From Cognatiyoonia koreensis (GTDB lineage Bacteria > Pseudomonadota > Alphaproteobacteria > Rhodobacterales > Rhodobacteraceae): a DNA stretch of 64,000 nucleotides. The translations under genes were made by a program, and so were the position numbers. The stretch is taken from the NCBI RefSeq assembly GCF_900109295.1, contig NZ_FOIZ01000002.1:682001-746000 (forward strand), in the 5' to 3' direction. The notes beneath the pieces are model-generated. The model saw only the letters and a list, made by a program, of their open reading frames with translations, ran no database searches and had not been told where the DNA came from. Positions within the stretch are counted from its first letter, which is position 1, and each line of letters begins with the position of its first letter. Positions 52,055 through 61,054 of this stretch are shown piece by piece.

Positions 52055-54030
52055 GATGAAGCCTCTTCTGTCTGTGAAAATAGCGCGGCGGTGCGGTCCA
52101 GAATATGATCCAGCAGAAACCGTGGCGGGGCTGTGGTCGCGGCCAGATCGCCCATCAGTTCCAGCGTTTCGGAATCGGACAGCATGGCCGTCAACCTTGC
52201 AGCGACCTCCGCTGCAACCGGGGCGTCTGCGTCCGGTAAGATGTGACCTGTGGCACCGTCTGATATGACCTCTCCCGTTCCGCCTGCCGGGGTTGCCAGA
52301 ACGGGAACGCCTGCAAGTTGCGCTTCGATCAGGACGTTGGGCAGGCCTTCCATCTGCGCAAGGTGCATGACCAGATCGGCCTTGTGCATGAAAAAGCCGA
52401 CGTTCTCCTGCACGCCGGTCAGAAAGATGCGGTCGGTCAATCCCAGCTCTGCGATGCGCGACCGGCAGGCAGCGAACTGATAGCCCGTGCCGACGATGAC
52501 AAAACGCGTGTCAGGCTGGCGTTTCAAATGCGCGGCGGCGACATCGATCCAGAAAAGAGGGCGCTTGTTATCGTCAAAACGAAAGACACCCAGAACGGTT
52601 TGCGTACAGTCAGCACTGGCGCGGACAATCCTGTCCCAGGTCGTGGCGTCCTCTGGTTCGCCATCAGGCAGAACAGGCAACATGGCGTTCGGTAAAACGA
52701 TGACAGTCCCCGCAGGCAGACCAAGCCAGTCCTCATACGCGGTCGCTGCAATCTGGCTGTTCGCGGAAAAAGTCACGTGCGGCAAGGCGGCGAGCGCCTT
52801 GTAAAGCACCGGCAGTTCAGGGCGAAACAGGTTCGGGCGCAGGTTTGGCGGCAGCCCGCGAAAGGACGTCAGGATGCGTGGTACACCGGCGATCAACGCG
52901 GCAAGCGTCGCAAACAGTACGCCGCCATCCTGCCAGATATAGGCAATCTGCGTGCGCCGTTCCTGAAAGTGGGGGATCAGTTTGCAGGTCGTCTCGAACA
53001 CGTCACCGGGAAGCAGTTCAAGCAGATTGATGACTTCAGGCGTAACGTGCTTGAGTTGATCGAGCGGAACAGGCGCGACGTTGGCAAGCGATGTCGTCAT
53101 GACGCGCGCGCGGCGCAGAACCGGCACATAGAAATCCGCACCGGTCTCTGGCGTCGTGTGCTTGACCACCACATCCGTCGGTGCAGTCAGCGCAAGGCCA
53201 CCGACCGTCTGCCCCCGCTGGAACTGCGCCTGAAAAGCCGAGGCGATACGGGTCATCTGACGCTCAGCCCCGCCTGTCCCCAATTGACCCGTATAAAAAG
53301 TGATCGCGCCCAATGCGTTCCCGACCGCACGCTCAGGCACCGGTAATTCCGCGATGATGCGTGCGAACGTATCCGCGGCGTCGTTTGAATACAGCAGCGC
53401 CATCTTTGCAGCACGCCGTTGCGCAGTGTCGATCAGATCGCGTGACGACGGTCCCATCTTGTCGACATCGGCCACGCTGTCTGCGACGGCTTTGGCTTCC
53501 AGATAACGCGTTTGCTGGTTCAGGATCTTGATATACCGCATCCGGATCGCCCGCGCGTCCGGATAAGCAGGCAGGACCGCGTCCATGATCCGGTCAATCT
53601 CGTCAAAGGCGCGCAATTCGGCAAAACCCAGACAGGCGCTTTCGGCCTCGTCGACATCACTATGACTTTCAGGAAATAGCAGGTGCAGTTTTGCGATGCC
53701 GGACGATACGCGCCGTTCGCGGCGATACCAACGCATCATCATGCGCAAGGCGGTCTGATCATCCGGAAACAACCCACGCAGATCAGACCAGAATTCCAGC
53801 ATACCATCGGTGTTGCGCTGTTTCTCGACCAGCATCGCGCAACTGACGCTGAACACGCGGTCAGGCTGGTACTGCTGCAGGGCAGGGGCCAGTCGTTCGA
53901 ATGCCGCTTTTGCCCGGTCGGGTTCTTTCACATCGCGGCTGGCATCAAGGGCCTCTGCAACCAAACCGCTTGGAACATGCGGGGCCTGCGCATCGAAATT
54001 CAGCCTATCCGACATCAGCATGACCATCAC
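52051..54030 (-). CDS. GT4-type glycosyltransferase with N-terminal helical domain
   Basis: The 659-residue protein has about 230 residues of helical, TPR-like sequence followed by a GT-B glycosyltransferase: TFYTGQLGTGGAERQMTRIA (about 246-265), donor-site VLGVFRFDDNKRPLFWIDVA and the EGLPNVLIEAQLAGVPVLAT (about 566-585) with the E-x7-E motif. It probably adds a sugar to the capsule repeat; donor and acceptor are unknown. It overlaps the epimerase and the SGNH gene by four bases each. Confidence 0.82.
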   Translation of the reverse strand: MMVMLMSDRLNFDAQAPHVPSGLVAEALDASRDVKEPDRAKAAFERLAPALQQYQPDRVFSVSCAMLVEKQRNTDGMLEFWSDLRGLFPDDQTALRMMMRWYRRERRVSSGIAKLHLLFPESHSDVDEAESACLGFAELRAFDEIDRIMDAVLPAYPDARAIRMRYIKILNQQTRYLEAKAVADSVADVDKMGPSSRDLIDTAQRRAAKMALLYSNDAADTFARIIAELPVPERAVGNALGAITFYTGQLGTGGAERQMTRIASAFQAQFQRGQTVGGLALTAPTDVVVKHTTPETGADFYVPVLRRARVMTTSLANVAPVPLDQLKHVTPEVINLLELLPGDVFETTCKLIPHFQERRTQIAYIWQDGGVLFATLAALIAGVPRILTSFRGLPPNLRPNLFRPELPVLYKALAALPHVTFSANSQIAATAYEDWLGLPAGTVIVLPNAMLPVLPDGEPEDATTWDRIVRASADCTQTVLGVFRFDDNKRPLFWIDVAAAHLKRQPDTRFVIVGTGYQFAACRSRIAELGLTDRIFLTGVQENVGFFMHKADLVMHLAQMEGLPNVLIEAQLAGVPVLATPAGGTGEVISDGATGHILPDADAPVAAEVAARLTAMLSDSETLELMGDLAATTAPPRFLLDHILDRTAALFSQTEEASS

Positions 54031-56081
54031 GCAACGACCCGCTTGCTTTGAAAACGGACCAGTGTCAGTTTACTTGCGCCTTCGCGCGGCAAGGACCTGC
54101 ATTGGTCCAAAAGCCGGTTGGCTTCGATCCGCAACCGTGCGGTCTTGTCGTCTGAGAGCGCACAAACCTGTTCCGCAGCACCGATTGCCGTAACCAGATC
54201 ACCAGACCGCATCGCAGCGCGCATCAACAAGACACGCACCGAGATATTGTCAGGCAGGTCCGTGGCAACCTGATCTCCAATGCGGATCGCCGCCGCATCA
54301 TCGCCCGCCGCAAAACAAAGCCGCGCGCGATATAACCCAAGTTCATGAAGCGGATCGGGCAATGCCGTATTCGCCGCGACAAAGCTATCCAGCATAGGCA
54401 GATCTTCCGCATCAAATGCCGCACGGATTTCCAGACGCAACTTCCGGCGCAGATCACGCAAGGCAGTGCGCGCTGGGCGATGCTGCGGCACCAGAAACAG
54501 GATATCCGCCAGTATCGAAAGCGCCACCTCCCTGTCCTTGACTGTGTCCACAGCGGCGCTCCAGCGATCGAACATCGGGTGCAAATCGGCTGGCAAAGGC
54601 CCCGCGTCTGTTTGCGCTGTCCGCCAGTCGCGCACCGCCCGCGCAGCACCAGCAATATCATCGACGACCGTCAAATGGGCCGCGATGGCGACAATCTCTT
54701 CTGCCGAAGCCACAGCCGTATCAACCGCGCACGCCACCCCCGCCGCATGACATAGCTTCAGCTGCAAAAGTGGCCCGATATGGCGCAGCAATGTTTCTTT
54801 GGCTTGCGGCGCAAGATCGGTCAACATCTCCGGACGCTCATCCAAAAGACGCTGCGCCAGATCATGCGCGATATCGGAATTGTTTGGTTTGGCCTCCCAG
54901 GCGGCTTTCAGAATTTGTAGCGCTGCCGCAGCGGTTCCGAACTTCGCCGCAATCTCGACGATCTTGCGTAACGCGAAGACAGACCCAAACCCGCCTTTGG
55001 CCACATGATCAGCAACCGCATCGAACCGGCCTAGTTGCAGCGCAAGTGCTGCCTTCTTTCGCACAGCAGATAACGCGCTACCGGTTTCTGCGGCATAAGC
55101 CTCAGCCGTGTCCGCCCTCGCGGTTGACAGCAAATCCCTCACCGTCTCAAGGCGCGGCACATCAGGGCGACTACGGATCAGATCGTCCAGCTTGTCCCCG
55201 ACCTCTAACAGATCACCATGGGCGAGGCAATTTTGCGCATAGGGCAAAAATACATCCGCCGCCCGGTCGGGGGCCGCGTGACGCACAACATCACGCACAG
55301 CGGGTGCAATCGCGACAGTCATCCAGTCCGCGACAAGGGCTTTCGCAAAATCATCGGAGAAATGCGCCAGCCCGGTACTGTCGTCCGCGATTGCGTCCTT
55401 CTGGCCAAAGGACAACATCAGCGCAGTTGGATCGTAAACGCGGGCTCCGGTCTTTCGCGCCGCGTCTTTGACATCTGCAATGTAGGATGAACGCGATGCA
55501 ATCGGGACGCCATCCGCCTGCCGCGCGTCCACATGGGTGACGAACAGCGTGCGGGGCAGCAAATCTTGCAACGCTTTGATATCAGCACGCAGATGCTCTG
55601 GCGTTGTGAACTCCATACGCAAACGCCGCAACAGCGCAAAATCCTCATCCGACAAATCGCGCGCTTCAAGGAATGCGTCGATCAGCGACTGGTCACCATC
55701 CGCAGCACAATCCCAAAAGGCGCGCGCAATTGATTGATCACCAAAGACGTCAGGGTAAGCATGAGCAAGATAGTTCAACTGAACGAAGAACCCGTCGACA
55801 GTGATACGCTTGGCGGATGAAAGCTCGACGACATAAAGATCGGACAGATCGTGGGCTTGCCCCGCAAGAACTCCGAAATCCGCATTGCGCGCGATCAGCG
55901 GCCAAAGCTCTTCAGGCGGTGTTTGCAAACCCAGCATGAAACGGGCCTGCTGCACCGCTTCACCGGACGCGTGGCAATAGCCATAATTGCGGGCACGGTT
56001 CACCACATAGCCGTACCGGTCCTGCGCCATCGCCAGCGGTCCCGTGACCCGGCATGACCCTATGGGCGTGATCGCGAACAC
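54027..56081 (-). CDS. Capsule-locus protein with SGNH-like N-terminus and long helical repeat region
   Basis: The 684-residue protein begins FAITPIGSCRVTGPL with a GSC motif (Ser9), followed by DLYVVELSSAKRITVDGFFV (about 81-100), and a DSTGLAHFSDDF (about 234-245) that supplies a candidate Asp and His; this pattern resembles WcbI/GSCFA-like SGNH enzymes in capsule loci that modify or trim polysaccharide. Residues 290-684 are Ala/Leu-rich helical repeats of TPR type. It has no signal peptide, so it acts in the cytoplasm, possibly as an acyltransferase. No closer recognition is possible. Confidence 0.6.
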   Translation of the reverse strand: MFAITPIGSCRVTGPLAMAQDRYGYVVNRARNYGYCHASGEAVQQARFMLGLQTPPEELWPLIARNADFGVLAGQAHDLSDLYVVELSSAKRITVDGFFVQLNYLAHAYPDVFGDQSIARAFWDCAADGDQSLIDAFLEARDLSDEDFALLRRLRMEFTTPEHLRADIKALQDLLPRTLFVTHVDARQADGVPIASRSSYIADVKDAARKTGARVYDPTALMLSFGQKDAIADDSTGLAHFSDDFAKALVADWMTVAIAPAVRDVVRHAAPDRAADVFLPYAQNCLAHGDLLEVGDKLDDLIRSRPDVPRLETVRDLLSTARADTAEAYAAETGSALSAVRKKAALALQLGRFDAVADHVAKGGFGSVFALRKIVEIAAKFGTAAAALQILKAAWEAKPNNSDIAHDLAQRLLDERPEMLTDLAPQAKETLLRHIGPLLQLKLCHAAGVACAVDTAVASAEEIVAIAAHLTVVDDIAGAARAVRDWRTAQTDAGPLPADLHPMFDRWSAAVDTVKDREVALSILADILFLVPQHRPARTALRDLRRKLRLEIRAAFDAEDLPMLDSFVAANTALPDPLHELGLYRARLCFAAGDDAAAIRIGDQVATDLPDNISVRVLLMRAAMRSGDLVTAIGAAEQVCALSDDKTARLRIEANRLLDQCRSLPREGASKLTLVRFQSKRVVA

Positions 56082-56084
56082 AGG

Positions 56085-57434
56085 TTAAAGCGACCAGTAT
56101 CGCAGGCCACGCGTTGCAGCCTCTTTCGCAAAGACACCACGCACATCGATCAAGGCACCCCCGGGCTTGAGCCGATCAAGAAAGTTGGATTCCTTGGCAT
56201 AGGCATCGTGCGGCGTGGTCAGGATCAACACGTCCAGTCGCCGCATCTCTGCCTTGTTGCACAGGGCGATATCAACGGCTGCGGCATCCCGCTTGCTGCA
56301 AACCGGATCATGCACCATCGGATCGAACCCGAAGGCGCGCAGGCGCTGCACGACTTCCACCGCTTTCGAATTGCGGGCGTCGGGTACGTTTTCCTTGAAG
56401 GTCATGCCGAACACCCCGATGCGCGCGTCCCGACCCGCGCCCTTGGTCTGTATCAGCAACCGGACAGCGGCCTGTGTCACATGCTCTGCCATCGCGTCGT
56501 TCAAACGGCGGCCCGCAAGTATCACCTGCGGATGCAGCCCGACCTGTTCTGCAGCAGATGCCAGGTAGTAAGGATCGACCCCGATGCAGTGACCGCCGAC
56601 AAGACCGGGCGTGAACGGGACAAAATTCCACTTCGTCGCCGCCGCATCAATCACATCGAACGTGCTGATCCCCAGCTTGTCGCAGATCAGCGACATTTCA
56701 TTCATCAGGGCAATATTCACATCGCGCTGGGTGTTTTCCAGAACCTTCGCCCCTTCCGCCACCTTGATGGACGGGCAGACATGCAATCCCGCATCAATGA
56801 TCTTGTGATAAACGGCCTTGATCCGGGCAAGCGACGCTGGCGTATCGCCGGACACGATCTTGGTGATCTTGTCGACTGTATTGTTGGGATCGCCGGGATT
56901 GATGCGTTCCGGGCTATAGCCAAGGAAGAAATCGCGCCCGGCCTTCATATCGGAATATTCCTCAAGAATGGGCCCGCAGAAGTCCTCGGTCAAGCCGGGA
57001 TACACAGTCGACTCGAACACGACGATATCGCCGGGCGACAGCCATTGACCGATCATGCGGCAGGCGGCTTGCAACGGGGCAAGGTCCGGCTGATGTGTTT
57101 TCGTAATCGGTGTGGGTACGGTCACAATATAGAATGTCGCATCCGCCAATGCAGCATCATCGGTTGTCAGGTCCAGACCGCAGGTCATCAGCGTGTCATG
57201 CGCGACCTCTTTGGTGTGGTCGCGGCCACGGCAAAGGGCCGATACGCGCTTTTCTGAGACGTCATAGCCAACAACAGACTTGAACTTCTGCGCAAGGCTG
57301 GTGGCAAGCGGCAGACCGACATAGCCCAGACCGACGACGGCGATGGACTCCGACTGATCCTTTTCCCGCGTCGGCAGATATCGAAGCACCGTTTCTTTTT
57401 GGTCGTGTGCAAGGCCATCAAGAAGAAGTGTCAT
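56085..57434 (-). CDS. Nucleotide-sugar 6-dehydrogenase (TviB/VipA-like)
   Basis: The 449-residue UDP-sugar dehydrogenase has the NAD loop VVGLGYVGLPLATSLA (33-48), VFESTVYPGLTEDFC (about 139-153), the catalytic Cys in GLVGGHCIGVDPYYL (about 279-293) and FKENVPDARNSK. The pattern GHCIGVDPYYL is that of UDP-N-acetylhexosamine dehydrogenases such as TviB, which oxidise UDP-GlcNAc or UDP-GalNAc to the uronic acid. It is the promoter-proximal gene of the capsule operon, with 199 bases of AT-richer upstream sequence. Confidence 0.88.
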   Translation of the reverse strand: MTLLLDGLAHDQKETVLRYLPTREKDQSESIAVVGLGYVGLPLATSLAQKFKSVVGYDVSEKRVSALCRGRDHTKEVAHDTLMTCGLDLTTDDAALADATFYIVTVPTPITKTHQPDLAPLQAACRMIGQWLSPGDIVVFESTVYPGLTEDFCGPILEEYSDMKAGRDFFLGYSPERINPGDPNNTVDKITKIVSGDTPASLARIKAVYHKIIDAGLHVCPSIKVAEGAKVLENTQRDVNIALMNEMSLICDKLGISTFDVIDAAATKWNFVPFTPGLVGGHCIGVDPYYLASAAEQVGLHPQVILAGRRLNDAMAEHVTQAAVRLLIQTKGAGRDARIGVFGMTFKENVPDARNSKAVEVVQRLRAFGFDPMVHDPVCSKRDAAAVDIALCNKAEMRRLDVLILTTPHDAYAKESNFLDRLKPGGALIDVRGVFAKEAATRGLRYWSL

Positions 57435-57582
57435 CAGCGTCTATCCCAAGGTTTGAAGTTCCTTAAGAGAAGGTGCTGTTAATCCTAATATTGCGTTAAT
57501 ATGGAATAGGGATGGCTTATCGGGATAGATTGAAACCCACAGGCGCGATCAGATTCGCCTTGCAAATAAAGGCAATCCATCG

Positions 57583-57601
57583 GCGTTGCGATTGGCAACG
57601 C
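57583..57601. terminator. Weak hairpin between the peptidase operon and the capsule operon
   Basis: A seven-base-pair stem GCGTTGC/GCAACGC with a five-base loop lies 33 bases after the peptidase stop. TTTCTC follows on the plus strand, but genes here run on the minus strand and no T-run follows there. The other bases between 57,435 and 57,633 hold the capsule promoter, with several TTAA/TTAAT elements but no recognised consensus. Confidence 0.35.
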
Positions 57602-57633
57602 TTTCTCAATTTCCGTTAATGCGACGCGCGAAA

Positions 57634-58662
57634 TTAACCACCCGTTCTGTCCCTGTTCTGATCCTGCCAGGTCGGCAGCAGGTCATTCGGCGCGTGAGTC
57701 GCGCAAAACACACCGCGGGCAATGGCACGGCTTAGACACATGGCCGCTGCAGCTCCGACATCGCGGACAAGATCGGCACTTGCGACGTCCTGGCCCGTGT
57801 GCGTTGAAACAGCAAAGACAAGGTCCCCATCCAGCGGGGTGTGCGACGGGACAATGGCGCGGGCCATACCGTCATGGGCAGCGACGGCCATGCGATGACA
57901 TTGTGGTTTCGACAGCGGGGCGTCGGTTGCGACAATAGCGATGGTGGTGTTGGCCCGCTGTGCGACATGCTCACCCATGGCCGCCAGCTTGCGGCTTGGA
58001 TCAGGGCGCACAAGCCCGCCGCGTGAATCGACCCCCTGACCGCCGAATTCGGTGTCCAACTCAAATGGGGCGGCCCAGAAATGACGATCCCCCGGGGTGG
58101 TGACGCTCCCCAGCGGGTTTGCCGCGACCAGCGCCCCGACCACATGGCCGCTGTCCAGAACAAGGGACGCGGACCCAAGCCCACCCTTTTGCATCGCGGC
58201 CAACGCTCCGGTGCCGGCACCATGGCTACCCAGCGCAAAACGCTGTGATGCCGAACCAAGCGCGGCACGGCCCAGCGCCCGATAGGGGTTCTCGGACCAA
58301 TCCTTTGTTCCACCGTTGATCAGATCAAAGATGATGGCCCCCGGTACGATTGGCACGGTCATATCCCCGATGGCAAATCCCCGACCCATGGCCCGCAACC
58401 CGTCTGCTACACCCGAACAGGCATCCAAACCAAAGGCAGACCCACCCGACAAAACAAGGGCATCGACAGCATCGACCGTCTTGTCAGGGGCCAGCAGATC
58501 GGTTTCCCGCGTTCCCGGGGCCCCGCCCATGACATGCACGCTGGCCCGAAAGGGGGCATCGCCCACCAGAACGGTCGCGCCCGATTTCAACCGGTCATCC
58601 TGCGCATTCCCGACACGCAGGCCCTTGACGTCGGTAATCAGATTTCGTGGTCCCGATTTCAT
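57634..58662 (-). CDS. P1 family peptidase (S58/DmpA-NylC type)
   Basis: The 342-residue protein is an autoprocessing N-terminal nucleophile hydrolase: residues LTDVKGLRVGN-like start (NLITDVKGLRVGNA), DALVLSGGSAFGLDA (67-81), ENPYRALGRAALGSA and the expected cleavage site Asn238/Thr239 in RANTTIAIVATDAP, which would free the catalytic Thr. NylC-type members hydrolyse amide oligomers and DmpA-type members release N-terminal D- or L-amino acids. It overlaps the peptide-transporter ATPase gene by four bases, so its substrate is probably an imported peptide. No signal peptide. Confidence 0.88.
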   Translation of the reverse strand: MKSGPRNLITDVKGLRVGNAQDDRLKSGATVLVGDAPFRASVHVMGGAPGTRETDLLAPDKTVDAVDALVLSGGSAFGLDACSGVADGLRAMGRGFAIGDMTVPIVPGAIIFDLINGGTKDWSENPYRALGRAALGSASQRFALGSHGAGTGALAAMQKGGLGSASLVLDSGHVVGALVAANPLGSVTTPGDRHFWAAPFELDTEFGGQGVDSRGGLVRPDPSRKLAAMGEHVAQRANTTIAIVATDAPLSKPQCHRMAVAAHDGMARAIVPSHTPLDGDLVFAVSTHTGQDVASADLVRDVGAAAAMCLSRAIARGVFCATHAPNDLLPTWQDQNRDRTGG

Positions 58663-60239
58663 GACGTAGCTTCCTCCAGATCAGGCAGGGTCGGCACGGC
58701 TGCGATCAGCGCACGTGTATAAGGATGACGCGGATTGCGAAAGACATCCTCTGTCTGGCCTGTTTCAACAATCGCCCCCGATTTCATCACCAACACCCTG
58801 TCCGTAACACTCCGCACGACGGACAAATCATGACTGATGAAGAGATATGACAAGGGATAGCGGCGGCAGAGGTCCGCGATCAGGTCCAGCACCTGCGCAC
58901 GCACAGACACGTCGAGCGCTGAAACTGCCTCGTCGAAAATAATCAACTCGGGATGCGTTATCAGTGCGCGGGCAATTGCGATCCGCTGGCGCTGGCCGCC
59001 GGAAAAGGCATGGATGTACTTGCCAGCATCGGACGCGTGCAGCCCCACAGCCTCAAGTGCTTCAGCAACTGATTTGTCCTTGTCATGAACACCGCCGAGC
59101 AAATCAAAGGGTTCGGCCACCAGCCTGCCGACCTTGTGGCGCGGATTGAACGATCCGTATGGATCCTGAAAAACCACCTGCATCTTTTGGCGCAATGCCA
59201 GATCAGGGGAAGCGACCGATTGTCCATCCAGCAGGATTTCACCGCCCTGCAACCGTTCAAGCCCCAGAATTGCCCGCGTCAGGGTCGATTTTCCGCAGCC
59301 GCTTTCACCGACCAGCCCGACGCGCTCGCCGCGGTTCAGCGTGAAACTGACGTCGTTCAGGGCAACGAACGGTGTCGCGCGATCAAACAGATGCTTGCCC
59401 GCACGCTTGTATGTGCGGCGAACTTTGCGCACCTCCAGCAAGGGCGCAGGGGCGGGGCGGGGCGGTAGTTGAACACGATGGGTCGATGCTGCGAACAAGG
59501 CCCGGGTATAGGGATGCTGCATATCCGCCAGCAGTTGACGGGTCTCGCCCTGCTCGACGATGCGACCTTTTTGCATAACGACAATCCGGTCGGCCAGATC
59601 ACTGACGACAGCCAGATCATGGGTAATCAACAACAAACCCATTCCGAATTCGTTCACCAGCTCTTTTAGCAAGGCAAGGATTTGCGCTTGCGTCGTAACA
59701 TCCAGGGCGGTTGTCGGTTCATCAGCAATCAACAGCTTCGGGCGCAAGGCAATGGCCATCGCGATCACGACGCGCTGGCGCTGACCACCGGACAACTGGT
59801 GCGGATAGCGATCCAGTGGAAACTGGTCGTTGGGCAAACCGACACGGGCAAGGGTCTCTGCGGCTCGCGCGCGCGCAGTGCGGCGGTTGCCCTTGCCATG
59901 CACAAGGATCGTTTCGGCAACCTGATCGACGATGGTGCGCACGGGGTTCAGTGCTGTCATCGGTTCCTGAAAGACCATGCCAACATCATCGCCGCGCATC
60001 GCGCACAGCTTGCGTTCCGGCGCACCGACAACCTCCGCGCCATCCAGCCGGATACTGCCCGTCGGATGCGACCCCTTGGGCAGCAAGCCAATCGTCGCAA
60101 AGGCGGTCATCGATTTGCCTGACCCGCTTTCGCCTGTGATAGCGACGATCTCGCCAGGTGCGACACGCAACGACACGTCATGCAGAACAGGCGTGCCGTG
60201 GATCGCCAGATCAAGCGCGGTAATCTCCAGCAAACTCAT
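58659..60239 (-). CDS. Peptide ABC transporter, fused double ATPase (DppD-DppF type)
   Basis: The 526-residue protein holds two ABC domains: first Walker A GESGSGKSM (about 38-46), signature LSGGQRQRV and Walker B LLIADEPTTALD; second Walker A GESGCGKST, signature FSGGQRQRIAIARAL and LIIFDEAVSALD. The order DppD-like then DppF-like is the usual fused arrangement (as in GsiA, YejF). The start used follows the dppC stop in a four-base overlap; a longer upstream frame of 116 residues is rejected. It couples ATP hydrolysis to peptide uptake. Confidence 0.93.
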   Translation of the reverse strand: MSLLEITALDLAIHGTPVLHDVSLRVAPGEIVAITGESGSGKSMTAFATIGLLPKGSHPTGSIRLDGAEVVGAPERKLCAMRGDDVGMVFQEPMTALNPVRTIVDQVAETILVHGKGNRRTARARAAETLARVGLPNDQFPLDRYPHQLSGGQRQRVVIAMAIALRPKLLIADEPTTALDVTTQAQILALLKELVNEFGMGLLLITHDLAVVSDLADRIVVMQKGRIVEQGETRQLLADMQHPYTRALFAASTHRVQLPPRPAPAPLLEVRKVRRTYKRAGKHLFDRATPFVALNDVSFTLNRGERVGLVGESGCGKSTLTRAILGLERLQGGEILLDGQSVASPDLALRQKMQVVFQDPYGSFNPRHKVGRLVAEPFDLLGGVHDKDKSVAEALEAVGLHASDAGKYIHAFSGGQRQRIAIARALITHPELIIFDEAVSALDVSVRAQVLDLIADLCRRYPLSYLFISHDLSVVRSVTDRVLVMKSGAIVETGQTEDVFRNPRHPYTRALIAAVPTLPDLEEATS

Positions 60240-61054
60240 ATCCGCTGCACCCGCAGCTTCGGATCCAGCCAGTCGCGCAACCCGTCGCCCATCAGGTTCA
60301 GGCCAAGGACGGTCAGCACGATCGTCAGGCCGGGAACAAGCGCGACATGCGGGGCGATCGTGGTCAGCGTTTGGGCATCCGCCAACATCCGGCCCCAACT
60401 TGCCGTTGGCGGCTGCGCGCCAAGGCCGATATAGGACAATGCCGCTTCGGCCAGAATGCCCAGACTGAACTGGATCGTCCCCTGTACGATCAACAGATTC
60501 GTGATGTTCGGGAAAATATGCTCCCACGAAATACGAAACGCGGATTTGCCACAGACACGGGCGGCAAGTATGAAATCCCGCTCCCAAAGGCTCAGGGCAC
60601 CCGACCGCGACAGGCGCGCAAAGACGGGGATGTTGAAAATTCCGATAGCAATAATCGCATTCACGGCCGATGCACCGAATACGGCGGTGATCAGAATGGC
60701 GATAACAAGGCTTGGAAACGCGAAGACAAGGTCATTGGATCGCATGATGAATTCATCAAGGATCGAACCGCGCCACGCCGCGGCTGTCAGGCCTAATGGC
60801 ACACCCAGCACCATGCCGATGCCGACAGCGACAACCGCGACGGCAATCGACGTGCGCGCGCCCATCATGATCATCGACAGGATATCCCGCCCGAACTGAT
60901 CGGTCCCTAGCAGGTGCTGCGCCGATGGGGTCTGCAACCGGTTGGGAATATCCAGCGCCGTGATGTCGTAAGGTGTCCAGACGAATGACAGTCCTGCCAT
61001 CGCGACAAAGAACAGCGACAAAAAGCCACCGATGATCATGCCGCGCGACATCAT
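60236..61054 (-). CDS. Peptide ABC transporter permease (DppC type)
   Basis: The 272-residue protein has six membrane segments and the inner-membrane transporter EAA-like loop ALSYIGLGAQPPTASWGRML (about 206-225), with LGTDQFGRDILSMIMMGART (49-68) near the start, a hallmark of DppC/OppC permeases. It overlaps the ATPase gene and dppB-like gene by four bases each. Substrate is short peptides by analogy. Confidence 0.92.
   Translation of the reverse strand: MMSRGMIIGGFLSLFFVAMAGLSFVWTPYDITALDIPNRLQTPSAQHLLGTDQFGRDILSMIMMGARTSIAVAVVAVGIGMVLGVPLGLTAAAWRGSILDEFIMRSNDLVFAFPSLVIAILITAVFGASAVNAIIAIGIFNIPVFARLSRSGALSLWERDFILAARVCGKSAFRISWEHIFPNITNLLIVQGTIQFSLGILAEAALSYIGLGAQPPTASWGRMLADAQTLTTIAPHVALVPGLTIVLTVLGLNLMGDGLRDWLDPKLRVQRI

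Noticed and set aside
56208..57257. Open reading frame of 349 codons on the plus strand opposite the nucleotide-sugar dehydrogenase
   Set aside because: Antisense shadow of a well-supported gene; composition-driven, with no domain pattern.
57435..57633. CtrA boxes in the capsule promoter
   Set aside because: TTAA half-sites are present but are spaced 12-14 bases apart instead of seven.
60240..60587. N-terminal extension of the double ATPase
   Set aside because: It lies antisense-like over the permease gene in another frame and precedes the normal start of the ABC domain.
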